A stretch of 64,000 nt of DNA from Pseudomonadales bacterium (lineage in GTDB: Bacteria > Pseudomonadota > Gammaproteobacteria > Pseudomonadales > IMCC2047): the NCBI GenBank assembly GCA_024234615.1, contig JACKNY010000001.1, positions 1,516,501 to 1,580,500 on the forward strand, read 5' to 3'. This document shows positions 27,434 to 36,404 of the stretch, piece by piece. The position numbers were made by a program, and so were the translations under genes. Within the stretch, counting starts at the first letter, position 1; every line of letters starts with the position of its first letter. The notes under the pieces are model-generated. The model ran no database searches and was not told the DNA's origin. It was given only the letters and a program-made list of their open reading frames with translations.

Positions 27434-29680
27434 ATGTATACCCTTCCAGTGGTTCAAAGGGTCAGAACGTTCCATCAGTTATTCTTTAAAACTCGCTATC
27501 TGTTCTTCAGAGTCGCTCTACTTCTCTCCTTTTTATTTTTTGCAACACTCAATAGTGCTCAAGCGAATGTGACACTGCTTGAGCTTATCCAGAAGCACTC
27601 TAGTGCTGAGTTATTTGAAGGTTCGACACGATACGGAGAAATTGACCCATCCACTTCTGCGGTGCCTGTTTATCAGGGTGACAAGCGTCTCGGATTTTTA
27701 TTCCTTAATTCAGAGTTGGTGAACTCCGTTGGCTATTCAGGCAAACCGATCCATGTTTTGGTTGGCTTGGATACTGAAGGGATTATCAAGACAGTTCGGT
27801 TGATAAAGCATTCAGAACCCATTGTGCTTATCGGTATCCCTGAGTCAGAAATCACGCAATTAATGGATGGTTACATTGGTTTTGATTTGATTTCTTTTCT
27901 AAAAAAACCAAATGATAATCCCCGTTTTGACGCTATTAGCGGTGCTACAGTCACCATTCGAGTTATTGATGACAGCATTATTCGCTCAGCAATCAAGGTG
28001 GCACGTGCTTATGGTTTGGGTGGTGTGCGCTCCCAGGTTGCAGGGCCAAAAGCCTCGGTTAATACGGAGCAACAGGAGCTAAAAGACTGGACTGATCTGG
28101 TTGCCGAAAAATCAGTAACACGACTGAAATTGACAGCCGGGCAAATTGATAAAGCCTTTGCTGGATCGCAACTCAAAGACGGAACACAGTCTAACACGAT
28201 TCATTCCGATGATACTTTTATAGACCTGTATGTCGCACAGGTATCGGTGCCCAGTATTGGCGTCAGTCTGTTAGGTGCAGCGGAATACCAAAACCTAACG
28301 CGTAAACTTAAACCGGGTAAGCAGGCTATTATGGTGGCTGCTAAGGGCGAATATTCTTTTAAAGGTTCGGGCTATGTGCGAGGCGGTATTTTTGACCGGT
28401 TTGAGTTAGTCCAGGGTGACGATATTATCCGCTTCCGGGATTTGCACCACAAAAAACTGAGAAAAATTAATGCCGAGGGTGCGCCAGAAGATTTCAAGGA
28501 AGTCGATCTGTTCATGATTCCGGGTGACAGCACACTTGATCCGGCAAAGCCCTGGAAACTGCAATTATTGGTTGGACGTGAACTTGAGGCACTGGAAAAA
28601 GTATTTAGAACCTTTCACTTGGATTATCAAATTCCCGCGCACTACCTTAAATTTGAAGCCGCACCTGCTCTCAGCGCAACAGAAATCGATGCAGTGGATA
28701 ACTACGAGCAGCCTGTTTTGTGGAAACAGCTTTGGCAGGACAAGTGGCTTGAGTCGTCAATCCTACTTGCTGCATTAGGCATACTCACAGCGATTTTCTT
28801 TTTTCAGGATTGGTTGGTCAGACGCCCGGTTTGGTCACAACGAATTAGAACAGGATTTTTACTATTCACACTGTTTGGTATAGGTTTCTATGCCTCCGCA
28901 CAGCTTTCTGTGGTCAATATTTTAACGGTATTTAATGCGCTGGTCAGTGGTTTTAGCTGGGAATACTTCCTAATGGAACCCTTTATTTTTATCCTTTGGG
29001 GTAGTGTTGCGATGGCGTTGCTATTCTGGGGGAGGGGTGCCTTTTGTGGTTGGCTATGTGCTTTCGGTGCATTACAAGAATTTATTACACGGTTCGCCAA
29101 AAAAGTGGGTATCCCTCAATGGGTTTTGCCCTGGGGCTTACATGAGCGGCTGTGGCCAATCAAATATATAATCTTTCTGATTTTATTTGGTGTGTCGTTA
29201 CATTCGCTGGAGCTGGCGGAGCGACTTGCGGAAGTTGAGCCTTTTAAAACAGTCATAGTGCTTAAATTTATTCGTGACTGGCCTTATGTGCTATTAGCAT
29301 TAGCGCTGTTAGCACCTTGTCTCTTTGTCGAGCGTTTTTATTGTCGTTATTTGTGTCCATTGGGCGCAGCCTTGGCAATACCCGCACGAATTCGCATGTT
29401 TGATTGGTTGAAACGCTACCGACGGCAGTGTGGCAACCCCTGTCAGGTTTGTGCTAACGAGTGTATGGTGCAGGCTATTCATCCGGAAGGGCAGATTAAT
29501 CCGAATGAATGCCTTTATTGCCTGCACTGTCAGGAACGTTACTATGACGACCAGGTGTGTCCTGTTGTCGTTAAAAAACGTGGCCGCCTCGAGCGCCAAC
29601 AAGCAATGAGTTCAGGTAATTCTGCCGAACTTGCTAAACAGATTCTGATCGATATTCGTGAAGAAAAAGAAGGTAAATAA
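27434..29680 (+). CDS. nosR: NosR, membrane flavo/iron-sulfur protein for N2O respiration
   Basis: A 748-residue NosR/NirI-family protein. An N-terminal hydrophobic export segment (about residues 23-43) precedes a periplasmic FMN-binding domain, whose covalent flavin motif ISGATVT lies near residues 176-182. Several membrane spans follow in the second half. The cytoplasmic end carries the CxxxCP motifs (CGWLCAFGALQEF and CRYLCPLGAALAIP) and two ferredoxin-type clusters built from CGNPCQVCANEC and CLYCLHCQERYYDDQVCP. NosR is required for nosZ expression and for electron supply to N2O reductase. AAGGA stands before the ATG. Flavinylation needs an ApbE/NosX transferase, which is not encoded in this cluster. 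Confidence 0.96.
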   Translation: MYTLPVVQRVRTFHQLFFKTRYLFFRVALLLSFLFFATLNSAQANVTLLELIQKHSSAELFEGSTRYGEIDPSTSAVPVYQGDKRLGFLFLNSELVNSVGYSGKPIHVLVGLDTEGIIKTVRLIKHSEPIVLIGIPESEITQLMDGYIGFDLISFLKKPNDNPRFDAISGATVTIRVIDDSIIRSAIKVARAYGLGGVRSQVAGPKASVNTEQQELKDWTDLVAEKSVTRLKLTAGQIDKAFAGSQLKDGTQSNTIHSDDTFIDLYVAQVSVPSIGVSLLGAAEYQNLTRKLKPGKQAIMVAAKGEYSFKGSGYVRGGIFDRFELVQGDDIIRFRDLHHKKLRKINAEGAPEDFKEVDLFMIPGDSTLDPAKPWKLQLLVGRELEALEKVFRTFHLDYQIPAHYLKFEAAPALSATEIDAVDNYEQPVLWKQLWQDKWLESSILLAALGILTAIFFFQDWLVRRPVWSQRIRTGFLLFTLFGIGFYASAQLSVVNILTVFNALVSGFSWEYFLMEPFIFILWGSVAMALLFWGRGAFCGWLCAFGALQEFITRFAKKVGIPQWVLPWGLHERLWPIKYIIFLILFGVSLHSLELAERLAEVEPFKTVIVLKFIRDWPYVLLALALLAPCLFVERFYCRYLCPLGAALAIPARIRMFDWLKRYRRQCGNPCQVCANECMVQAIHPEGQINPNECLYCLHCQERYYDDQVCPVVVKKRGRLERQQAMSSGNSAELAKQILIDIREEKEGK

Positions 29681-29683
29681 GGT

Positions 29684-29714
29684 ATTAGGCATTAAACCGC
29701 ATTTAACGCCTAAT
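29684..29714 (+). other. Strong hairpin between nosR and nosZ
   Basis: Thirteen-base arms ATTAGGCATTAAA (29684-29696) and TTTAACGCCTAAT (29702-29714) pair with a single mismatch around a five-base loop CCGCA. The sequence TATTTTT follows a few bases later. It starts just after the nosR stop codon and could be a partial terminator or an RNA-processing barrier that lets nosZ accumulate separately from nosR. It could also be a protein-binding site. Confidence 0.75.
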
Positions 29715-29770
29715 GCTGGTATTTTTGGGACATCCAACAGGCATATCCCTTATCTTGAAGGAGAACAATA

Positions 29771-31699
29771 ATGAGTGAGAAAAAAGATCAACCAGCTGAA
29801 CTACTTGACCCTAAGGGCTCTTCTCGGCGTGAGCTGTTATCGCGCTCCGCCGGTATTGCTACAGTTGCTGGTTTAGGCGCTGCCACTATGGGTGGATTAT
29901 CCGCGCTGACGCCGCAAACGGCCAATGCTGCCAGTGACAATAATGCTCATGTGGTGCCGGGCGATTTGGATGAGTACTATGGCTTTTGGAGTAGCGGTCA
30001 GGCGGGAGAAGTGCGCATTATGGGCGTTCCTTCGATGCGCGAATTAATGCGTATTCCAGTATTTAATCGTTGTAGCGCAACCGGTTGGGGCCAAACCAAT
30101 GAAAGTATCAAAATACTAACCGAAGGCTTACTGCCTGAAACCAAAGAATTCCTCAAAGACAAGGGCGGTGTTTGGCATAACGGCGACGCACACCACCCCC
30201 ACATGTCCTTTACTGATGGCACCTATGATGGCCGCTATTTGTTTATCAACGATAAAGCGAACACGCGTGTGGCCCGCATTCGTATTGATGTAATGAAATG
30301 TGACAAAATTATTGAAATTCCCAACGCCTCTGATATTCACGGCCTACGGCCACAAAAATATCCTCGTACCGGTTATGTGTTCGCCAACGGTGAGCATCGG
30401 GTTCCAATCCCAAATGACGGTTCTATACTGGACGAACCCGATAAATATCATGCGATTTTCAGCGCTATTGATGGCGATAAAATGGAAGTGGCTTGGCAGG
30501 TTATGGTGGATGGCAACCTGGATAATTGCGATGCTGATTATCAAGGTTTGTACGCTGTTTCAACCTGTTACAACAGTGAAGGCGGGGTAACCCTGGCAGA
30601 AATGACCGCTAGCGAGCAGGATTGGGCGGTTGTATTTGATATCAAAGCGATCGAAGCCGGCGTTAAAAAAGGTGATTTCAAGCGCATTGCCGGAGTTCCT
30701 GTTTTGGATGGCCGCAAAGGCTCTAAGTACACGCGTTATATCCCTGTCTCAAATAGTCCACACGGTTGTAATACCGCTCCTGACGGCAAATACATTGTGG
30801 TTAACGGGAAGTTGTCACCCACGGTAACTGTGCTTGATGTGAGAAAATTCCCGGATATGTTTAAAGACAAGATTAAACCGAGAGATGCTGTAGTGGCTGA
30901 ACCTGAACTTGGTCTTGGCCCATTACACACGGCTTTTGATGGCAAAGGCAACGCTTTCACAACATTATTCCTCGATAGCCAGGCAGTGAAGTGGAATATA
31001 GACAAAGCTGTTCGTGCTTATAACGGTGAAAAAGTAAATCCAATTATTGAAAAAATCGATGTCCAGTATCAGCCTGGGCATAACCACACCTCAATGGGTG
31101 AAACTAAAGAGGCGGATGGTAAATGGCTGGTATCTTTGAATAAGTTTTCCAAAGACCGTTTCATTAATGTCGGCCCGTTAAAGCCTGAAAATGATCAGCT
31201 CATTGATATTGCCGGTAGCAAAATGAAAATAGTACATGACGGACCGACCTTTGCCGAACCGCACGACTGTATTATTGTGCGCGGAGACATTGTGAATCCA
31301 AACAAGGTCTGGACGCGGGACGACCCGATATTCGCCGATGCTCGTGCTTGGGCCAAGAAAGATGGTGTTACTCTCGAATCTGATAGCAAGGTCATACGTG
31401 ATGGCAATAAGGTTCGCGTTTATATGTGGTCAATGGCGCCGTCTTTCAGCATGAGTGACTTTACTGTTAACCAGGGTGACGAAGTAACAGTCTTCGTTAC
31501 TAACATAGATCAGATCGATGACCTGACCCATGGCTTCACACTGGCGAACTACGGTGTAGCCTTTGAGGTTGCCGCACAAGCGACGGCTTCGGTTACCTTT
31601 AAGGCTGATCGTCCTGGTGTCCATTGGTATTACTGTCAATGGTTCTGTCATGCGCTGCACATGGAAATGCGAGGACGTATGCTGGTGAAGCCTGCCTAG
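29771..31699 (+). CDS. nosZ: Nitrous oxide reductase NosZ (Tat-exported clade)
   Basis: The 642-residue catalytic subunit that reduces N2O to N2 in the periplasm. AAGGAG before the ATG is a strong ribosome-binding site. A twin-arginine signal is present (SRRELLSRSAG, arginines 19-20, likely cleavage after ANA near residue 53), placing it in the classical Tat clade. The CuZ site histidines are seen in DAHHPHMS, GHNHTS and FAEPHD. The C-terminal cupredoxin domain carries the full CuA ligand set: His587, Cys622, Trp624, Cys626, His630 and Met633 in CQWFCHALHMEM. All key ligands are intact, so the enzyme should be functional. Confidence 0.98.
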   Translation: MSEKKDQPAELLDPKGSSRRELLSRSAGIATVAGLGAATMGGLSALTPQTANAASDNNAHVVPGDLDEYYGFWSSGQAGEVRIMGVPSMRELMRIPVFNRCSATGWGQTNESIKILTEGLLPETKEFLKDKGGVWHNGDAHHPHMSFTDGTYDGRYLFINDKANTRVARIRIDVMKCDKIIEIPNASDIHGLRPQKYPRTGYVFANGEHRVPIPNDGSILDEPDKYHAIFSAIDGDKMEVAWQVMVDGNLDNCDADYQGLYAVSTCYNSEGGVTLAEMTASEQDWAVVFDIKAIEAGVKKGDFKRIAGVPVLDGRKGSKYTRYIPVSNSPHGCNTAPDGKYIVVNGKLSPTVTVLDVRKFPDMFKDKIKPRDAVVAEPELGLGPLHTAFDGKGNAFTTLFLDSQAVKWNIDKAVRAYNGEKVNPIIEKIDVQYQPGHNHTSMGETKEADGKWLVSLNKFSKDRFINVGPLKPENDQLIDIAGSKMKIVHDGPTFAEPHDCIIVRGDIVNPNKVWTRDDPIFADARAWAKKDGVTLESDSKVIRDGNKVRVYMWSMAPSFSMSDFTVNQGDEVTVFVTNIDQIDDLTHGFTLANYGVAFEVAAQATASVTFKADRPGVHWYYCQWFCHALHMEMRGRMLVKPA

Positions 31700-31714
31700 G
31701 TTAAACTTAGCGAT

Positions 31715-32965
31715 ATGATATCTTTTAACTGTGCGGCGGTGGGGTTTCTCTCCGCCGCGCTGTCCTTTGCAAGTGGTCATTGCCAAGCAAAAACCTACCG
31801 GTTAATGCCGAAGGCTGATGTATTGCTGGATAGTATCGCGGCAGCGAAGGATGGTGACACCATTGAACTAAGCGCCGGACGCTATCAAGCTCCAATAATC
31901 ATCAAAAAATCAATTACGCTCAAAGGAGAACCGGGTGCAATTATTGATGGTGGTGGTATAGGCCACGTTATTTTGGTTGATGCGCCGTCGGTTAGCATAG
32001 AAGGTCTTAGGATTGAAAATTCGGGACAGCTGCTCTCGGAAGAGCACAGCGGTATCTTTATCACTCAAAAAGCAGGTGATGCGGTAATACGCAACAACCA
32101 TTTGCAGAATAATCTGATTGGCGTTTATCTCAAGGGACCAAAAAATGCTCAGGTGGTCTCAAACAGTATTGTTGGCCTGAGTAGCCTTAGAGTTAACGAA
32201 AGAGGTAATGGTGTTCAGCTCTGGAACAGCCCGGGGTCTATCGTTATTGGCAATCGTATAGAGTCTGGCAGGGATGGTATCTTTGCCACCACCAGCAAAG
32301 ATAATCGGTTCAGCAATAATCATTTTAGTGATTTGAGATTTGCCGTACATTACATGTATACCAATCACAGTGAAATTTCGAATAATATCTCTGAGGGCAA
32401 CCATGTTGGTTTTGCTTTGATGTACTCTTCGCACTTAGTCGTAAAGGGCAACGTTTCTAAAAGCGACAGAGACCGCGGTATTTTTTTTAATTTTGCGAAC
32501 AGCTCAGAGATTACCAACAACCGCGTTGAAGGTGGTGCCGAAAAATGTGCATTTATTTATAATTCAAATATGAATCAAATAGTTGGAAATCATTTCGAAG
32601 GCTGTTTGATAGGTATTCATTTCACCGCCGGGTCAGAGCAAAACGAAATCTGGGGCAATAATTTTGTAGCTAACCGAACTCAGGTGAAATACGTGGGTAC
32701 CAGAGAATTGGAGTGGTCAAAAGCAGAGCAAGGTAATTTTTGGAGTGATCATCTGGCTTTTGATATGAATGGTGATGGCATCGCTGACAAACCCTATCGC
32801 CCAAATACCATCGTTGATCAAATTATCTGGCGCCACCCGGCAGCCAAAATTCTGTTGAATAGCCCGGCTTTGCAATTGCTGCAATGGGCGCAATCTCAAT
32901 TCCCCGCGCTGCATCCCGGTGGCGTGCAAGACAGTGCGCCTCTCATGCGCCGCCATGTGCTATGA
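31715..32965 (+). CDS. nosD: NosD, periplasmic copper-site maturation protein
   Basis: A 416-residue right-handed beta-helix protein of the CASH/carbohydrate-binding type. A signal peptide covers about residues 1-25. Repeated short motifs of the kind NNHLQNNLIGVYLK, ENSGQLL and GNRIESGRDGIF mark the parallel beta-helix coils. NosD works with the ABC transporter NosFY in assembling the CuZ sulfide-copper centre of NosZ. It starts 16 bases after nosZ with a weak ribosome-binding site, suggesting coupled translation from the nosZ transcript. Confidence 0.95.
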   Translation: MISFNCAAVGFLSAALSFASGHCQAKTYRLMPKADVLLDSIAAAKDGDTIELSAGRYQAPIIIKKSITLKGEPGAIIDGGGIGHVILVDAPSVSIEGLRIENSGQLLSEEHSGIFITQKAGDAVIRNNHLQNNLIGVYLKGPKNAQVVSNSIVGLSSLRVNERGNGVQLWNSPGSIVIGNRIESGRDGIFATTSKDNRFSNNHFSDLRFAVHYMYTNHSEISNNISEGNHVGFALMYSSHLVVKGNVSKSDRDRGIFFNFANSSEITNNRVEGGAEKCAFIYNSNMNQIVGNHFEGCLIGIHFTAGSEQNEIWGNNFVANRTQVKYVGTRELEWSKAEQGNFWSDHLAFDMNGDGIADKPYRPNTIVDQIIWRHPAAKILLNSPALQLLQWAQSQFPALHPGGVQDSAPLMRRHVL

Positions 32966-32983
32966 CACCCTAAAAAGCACACT

Positions 32984-33886
32984 ATGATTAAACTTTCCCA
33001 GGTTAGCAAATATTACGGTAACAAAGCCGTTGTCCAGCAAGTGGATTTATCCGTATCTGCTGGTGAAAGTGTGGCGATTATCGGACATAACGGAGCCGGT
33101 AAAACCACCCTGATGAAGCTTATTCTAGGTTTGGCGCAACCCAGTTCCGGAATACTGCATATTTCAACAGAAACCGGTAAAAACCCACATAGCGATATTG
33201 GCTTTCTTCCGGAAACCGTATCTTTTCAAGGGGAGATGACAGGTAACCAAGTGCTGAGGTTCTATGCCCGGTTAAAGCACGCGTCACAAAACCAATGTGC
33301 TGAACTAATGCAGCTAGTGGGTTTAAGCGAAGCGGCTAATGCTCGTGTCAAAACCTATTCAAAAGGCATGAGACAACGCTTGGGCTTAGCTCAGGCGCTG
33401 CTTGGACAGCCAAAATTACTCGTGCTGGATGAGCCGACAACTGGCTTGGACCCTTTTCTCAGACGTCACTTTTATCAAATATTACGTGGCTGTCAGGCTC
33501 AGGGAACGGCTATTTTGATATCTTCGCACGCACTGTCAGAGATAGAAGGGGAGATCGACAAAATCCTAATCATGAAACAGGGGGCTGTGGTTATTCAGGG
33601 AAGCTTAGAACAACTGCGTGATGCGGCGAAGTTACCCACCCAAATTCGCGTGATTAGCTTGCCTGGCAAAGAGCTTGCCTTTAAGGCGTTTCAGCAGCAG
33701 TCTAGTTATGCTGTTAATGGTAAAGATAGCTTTAATACCTTTTCCTTCCAATGCCAACAAGATAAAAAAATGGAATTAATGCAGCAGATTATGGATCAAC
33801 AAGCCAACATTAAGGATGTACAAATTATTCCACCACGGCTGGATGACCTGTATTCCCATTTTGTGGGTAAGGAAAGTCGCGGATGA
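32984..33886 (+). CDS. nosF: NosF, ABC transporter ATPase
   Basis: A 300-residue ABC ATPase with Walker A GHNGAGKTT near residues 33-41, signature TYSKGMRQRLGLAQ and Walker B LLVLDEPTTGLDP followed by the switch histidine in SSHAL. The YSKGM signature replaces the canonical LSGGQ and is usual for NosF and related DrrA-type ATPases. It energises NosY to deliver a sulfur species, or mechanical work, for CuZ assembly. It overlaps nosY by four bases (ATGA). Confidence 0.96.
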   Translation: MIKLSQVSKYYGNKAVVQQVDLSVSAGESVAIIGHNGAGKTTLMKLILGLAQPSSGILHISTETGKNPHSDIGFLPETVSFQGEMTGNQVLRFYARLKHASQNQCAELMQLVGLSEAANARVKTYSKGMRQRLGLAQALLGQPKLLVLDEPTTGLDPFLRRHFYQILRGCQAQGTAILISSHALSEIEGEIDKILIMKQGAVVIQGSLEQLRDAAKLPTQIRVISLPGKELAFKAFQQQSSYAVNGKDSFNTFSFQCQQDKKMELMQQIMDQQANIKDVQIIPPRLDDLYSHFVGKESRG

Positions 33887-34704
33887 ACGCAATTATCACT
33901 ATCGTTCTCGCCGAATTTCAGCGCTCTATACGTAACCGCTGGGCTTTGTCATCAGTGATATTGCTTGCAAGTTTAGCCTTCTCTTTAGTTGCCCTGGGCT
34001 CTACCCCAATCGGTGATTCCCGCGCCAGCCTAATGAGTATTACTACCGTTAGCCTTTCCAGTTTGAGCCTGTATCTTATTCCACTGGTGGCGCTGACTAT
34101 TTCCTTTGACGCCATTGTTGGTGAGCAGGAGCAGGGTACTTTATTACTATTATTGACCTACCCGATATCGCGTTGGCAAATTATATTGGGTAAGTTTGTG
34201 GGCCATTTAGCTGTGCTTATGTTGGCCATTGTGTTGGGCTACGGAAGCGCAGGAATATACTTGGCGAGCTTAGAAAGTTCGGTATTAAGCGACTGGGTTA
34301 GCTACGGCCAAATGATGGGCAGTTCGCTCTTGCTAGGAGCAGTATTCATTAGCATCGGATGCCTGATTAGTTTGCTCAGCAAAGTACGTGCGAGTGCCAT
34401 TGGGGCGGCGGTCGGGGTTTGGCTGTTTTTGTTAGTACTTTATGATCTCATTCTGTTAGGACTGATATTGGCGGATAAAGAGCAACAATTATTACCAGCG
34501 ATTTTTGATGTGCTGGTGTTACTTAATCCTGCGGACGCTTATCGACTTTATAACTTGGCCGGATCCGAAGCTGCAAGCATGGTGTCTGGTGTCACCAACA
34601 TGGCTAACTCTTTCGACGCCAATGTTCTGCTCGGTTTGATGTGCGGATGGGTAATGTTACTTCTATCAACCGCCATATACCTGTTTAGCCGTAAGGAGCT
34701 ATGA
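33883..34704 (+). CDS. nosY: NosY, ABC transporter membrane subunit
   Basis: A 273-residue integral membrane protein with about six spans. The first lies around residues 20-40 (WALSSVILLASLAFSLVALGS), and later ones include LAVLMLAIVLGYGSAGIYLA and a C-terminal LLGLMCGWVMLLLSTAIYLF. The cytoplasmic loop GEQEQGTLLLLLTYPISRW is typical of ABC-2 type permeases that couple to the ATPase. It forms the NosDFY maturation complex with its neighbours and is read through a four-base overlap with nosF. Confidence 0.95.
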   Translation: MNAIITIVLAEFQRSIRNRWALSSVILLASLAFSLVALGSTPIGDSRASLMSITTVSLSSLSLYLIPLVALTISFDAIVGEQEQGTLLLLLTYPISRWQIILGKFVGHLAVLMLAIVLGYGSAGIYLASLESSVLSDWVSYGQMMGSSLLLGAVFISIGCLISLLSKVRASAIGAAVGVWLFLLVLYDLILLGLILADKEQQLLPAIFDVLVLLNPADAYRLYNLAGSEAASMVSGVTNMANSFDANVLLGLMCGWVMLLLSTAIYLFSRKEL

Positions 34705-34705
34705 C

Positions 34706-35254
34706 ATGAAAAGTAACCTGCAAGGTATTCTTTTATTGGGAGTTATCATACTCCTGGTGGCATGCCAAGCCGACAAAAAAACAGCACCGCCAAAACCACA
34801 GTTACCGACAGCAGAAGCGGTCGGCTATTTCTGTAATATGCTGGTTAATGAGCATAAGGGACCAAAAAGCCAAATTCACCTTAGCGGGAAATCCGAGCCC
34901 TTATGGTTTACCACGGTGAGAGATGGCATAGCCTATACCAAACTTCCGGAAGAATCCCAAGGCGTTGCGATGCTTTATGTCACTGCGATTGATACCATGA
35001 CAGAGTTTAATTTAGCTCACCCTGAAATGTCCCCTGATGCCTGGATTCAGGCTGACTGGGCACTCTATGTTATTGACAGTAACCTGCGTGGAGGCATGGG
35101 TGCGATGGAAGCTTTTCCATTTCGTGAAGGTGCACAGGCAAACCAGTTTGTCGAAATGCATGGAGGTCGTATTGTGCGTTTATCCGATATTCCCGAGGGT
35201 TATGTTTTGGGTAATTCAGAAACTTTGCCTGAAACGGAGCAGCCCGGAAAATGA
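34706..35254 (+). CDS. nosL: NosL, copper-delivery lipoprotein
   Basis: A 182-residue outer-face lipoprotein: the signal LLLGVIILLVACQAD has a lipobox ending at cysteine 20. The NosL signature follows as YFCNMLVNEHKGPKSQI, where the cysteine and methionine are the expected Cu(I) ligands. In many homologues the motif is CGM; here Asn replaces Gly. NosL binds copper and supplies it to apo-NosZ. One base separates it from nosY, and it closes the cluster; no nosX/apbE follows. Confidence 0.95.
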   Translation: MKSNLQGILLLGVIILLVACQADKKTAPPKPQLPTAEAVGYFCNMLVNEHKGPKSQIHLSGKSEPLWFTTVRDGIAYTKLPEESQGVAMLYVTAIDTMTEFNLAHPEMSPDAWIQADWALYVIDSNLRGGMGAMEAFPFREGAQANQFVEMHGGRIVRLSDIPEGYVLGNSETLPETEQPGK

Positions 35255-35269
35255 AGGATGATACCCGTT

Positions 35270-35284
35270 AGATAAGACTTATCT
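35270..35284. repeat. Perfect 15-base palindrome after nosL
   Basis: AGATAAG-A-CTTATCT, seven-base arms around a single base, 15 bases after the nosL stop. The loop is too short for an efficient hairpin terminator, so a protein-binding site is as likely. No T-run is present. Confidence 0.4.
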
Positions 35285-35356
35285 CTCGAAAATATTAATA
35301 ACTTGTCACGAAAAAGTTAGCCTCTATAACCCCATCAGTTCCAACTACGCTGATGC

Positions 35357-36244
35357 TCAATTTACATTCTTTAAACTATTCAAACTAAAGTCTGCCTCAG
35401 TTAAGCCGGTATTAAAACGGTACTCAGACCAGACCAGCTGGGTACTTCTGCCACTCTGGTGGTTCTCCATAAGCATCTCACCTGCGCGCCAGTATTTATC
35501 ATTAAATTGTTGGTAATTACCCATGACCAAGGTTTTTAATAGTTTGCCTCCGCGGTCATAGTAATCAATTTTTTTCACTAGATAAGTGGCTTTATCAATC
35601 CAGGTCTCTAAGCGCTGATAGCCTGAATATTTGCCTTTGGGAAAACGGTTAATGACGTAACAAGGCGTGCCATCCAGTTGTGCATCACGTTCATATTGAT
35701 AGTCATATTTAGTGATATCCTGAGAGCTGATATCCTCAAAAGTGATTTCAGTACCGGAGAAAGGTGTGAACGCGTTATTGGAGAGAATACGCTTGACCTG
35801 ATTATTTTCCGGGTCATATACCCATTGTTCATCTGCGCCATCTTTGTGCGAAACAGTTAGCATAGCATGGCGTTTTAGGTCTTTCGGTTTATCAAAAATC
35901 ATCAGTCGTTTATTGCCGTCGGGAGAGTTCTCCAGATACTTGAGGCGAATCTCTCTGGTATTCTGGGTGCCGTCAGCTTCTTTAATTACCGCAATAAATT
36001 TTGACTGGCTATCGCCATAGCCGGGGCTGCCATATCCCATGAGAGGACCGTGACGTTTATCTGCCTCTTGGTAAAGGCGAGTACCTTTTTCCTCTGCGGG
36101 TAAGTTAGCCAATTCGTCGGCGAGGGATTGGCAGACGACTACACCATCAACTACTTCGCACTTACGTTGATAGGATTCAGCCGCAGGTGCAGCAAGGTTT
36201 ATAGATAGCAGAAATATTCCTAATAAACTGGCCCCAATCCGCAT
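35357..36244 (-). CDS. Outer-membrane lipoprotein-sorting-type protein (LolA-like fold)
   Basis: A 295-residue exported protein with a signal peptide (about residues 1-22, cleavage near PAAES). The body matches the COG2834/LolA-like family: RLMIFDKPKDLKRHAMLTVS, QWVYDPENNQVKRI, FTPFSGTEITFEDIS, YVINRFPKG and the end TGLTEADFSLNSL. These proteins are periplasmic and probably bind lipids; they often sit with RND-type exporters, but none is adjacent here. It is convergent with the nos cluster. Confidence 0.85.
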   Translation of the reverse strand: MRIGASLLGIFLLSINLAAPAAESYQRKCEVVDGVVVCQSLADELANLPAEEKGTRLYQEADKRHGPLMGYGSPGYGDSQSKFIAVIKEADGTQNTREIRLKYLENSPDGNKRLMIFDKPKDLKRHAMLTVSHKDGADEQWVYDPENNQVKRILSNNAFTPFSGTEITFEDISSQDITKYDYQYERDAQLDGTPCYVINRFPKGKYSGYQRLETWIDKATYLVKKIDYYDRGGKLLKTLVMGNYQQFNDKYWRAGEMLMENHQSGRSTQLVWSEYRFNTGLTEADFSLNSLKNVN

Positions 36245-36404
36245 TGATTATCTCCCTGGCGTTCGTTGAAACGAGTAAAAGCAAGATTAGTAATATTAGT
36301 GCATGATCGCCCATTTTGCTTGGCTTGATCAAACAAAAATTACCCCTCTTTGGTCAAGTGAATTATCATAGCGACCACTTATTACCTCGAGGGAGCATAG
36401 GACG

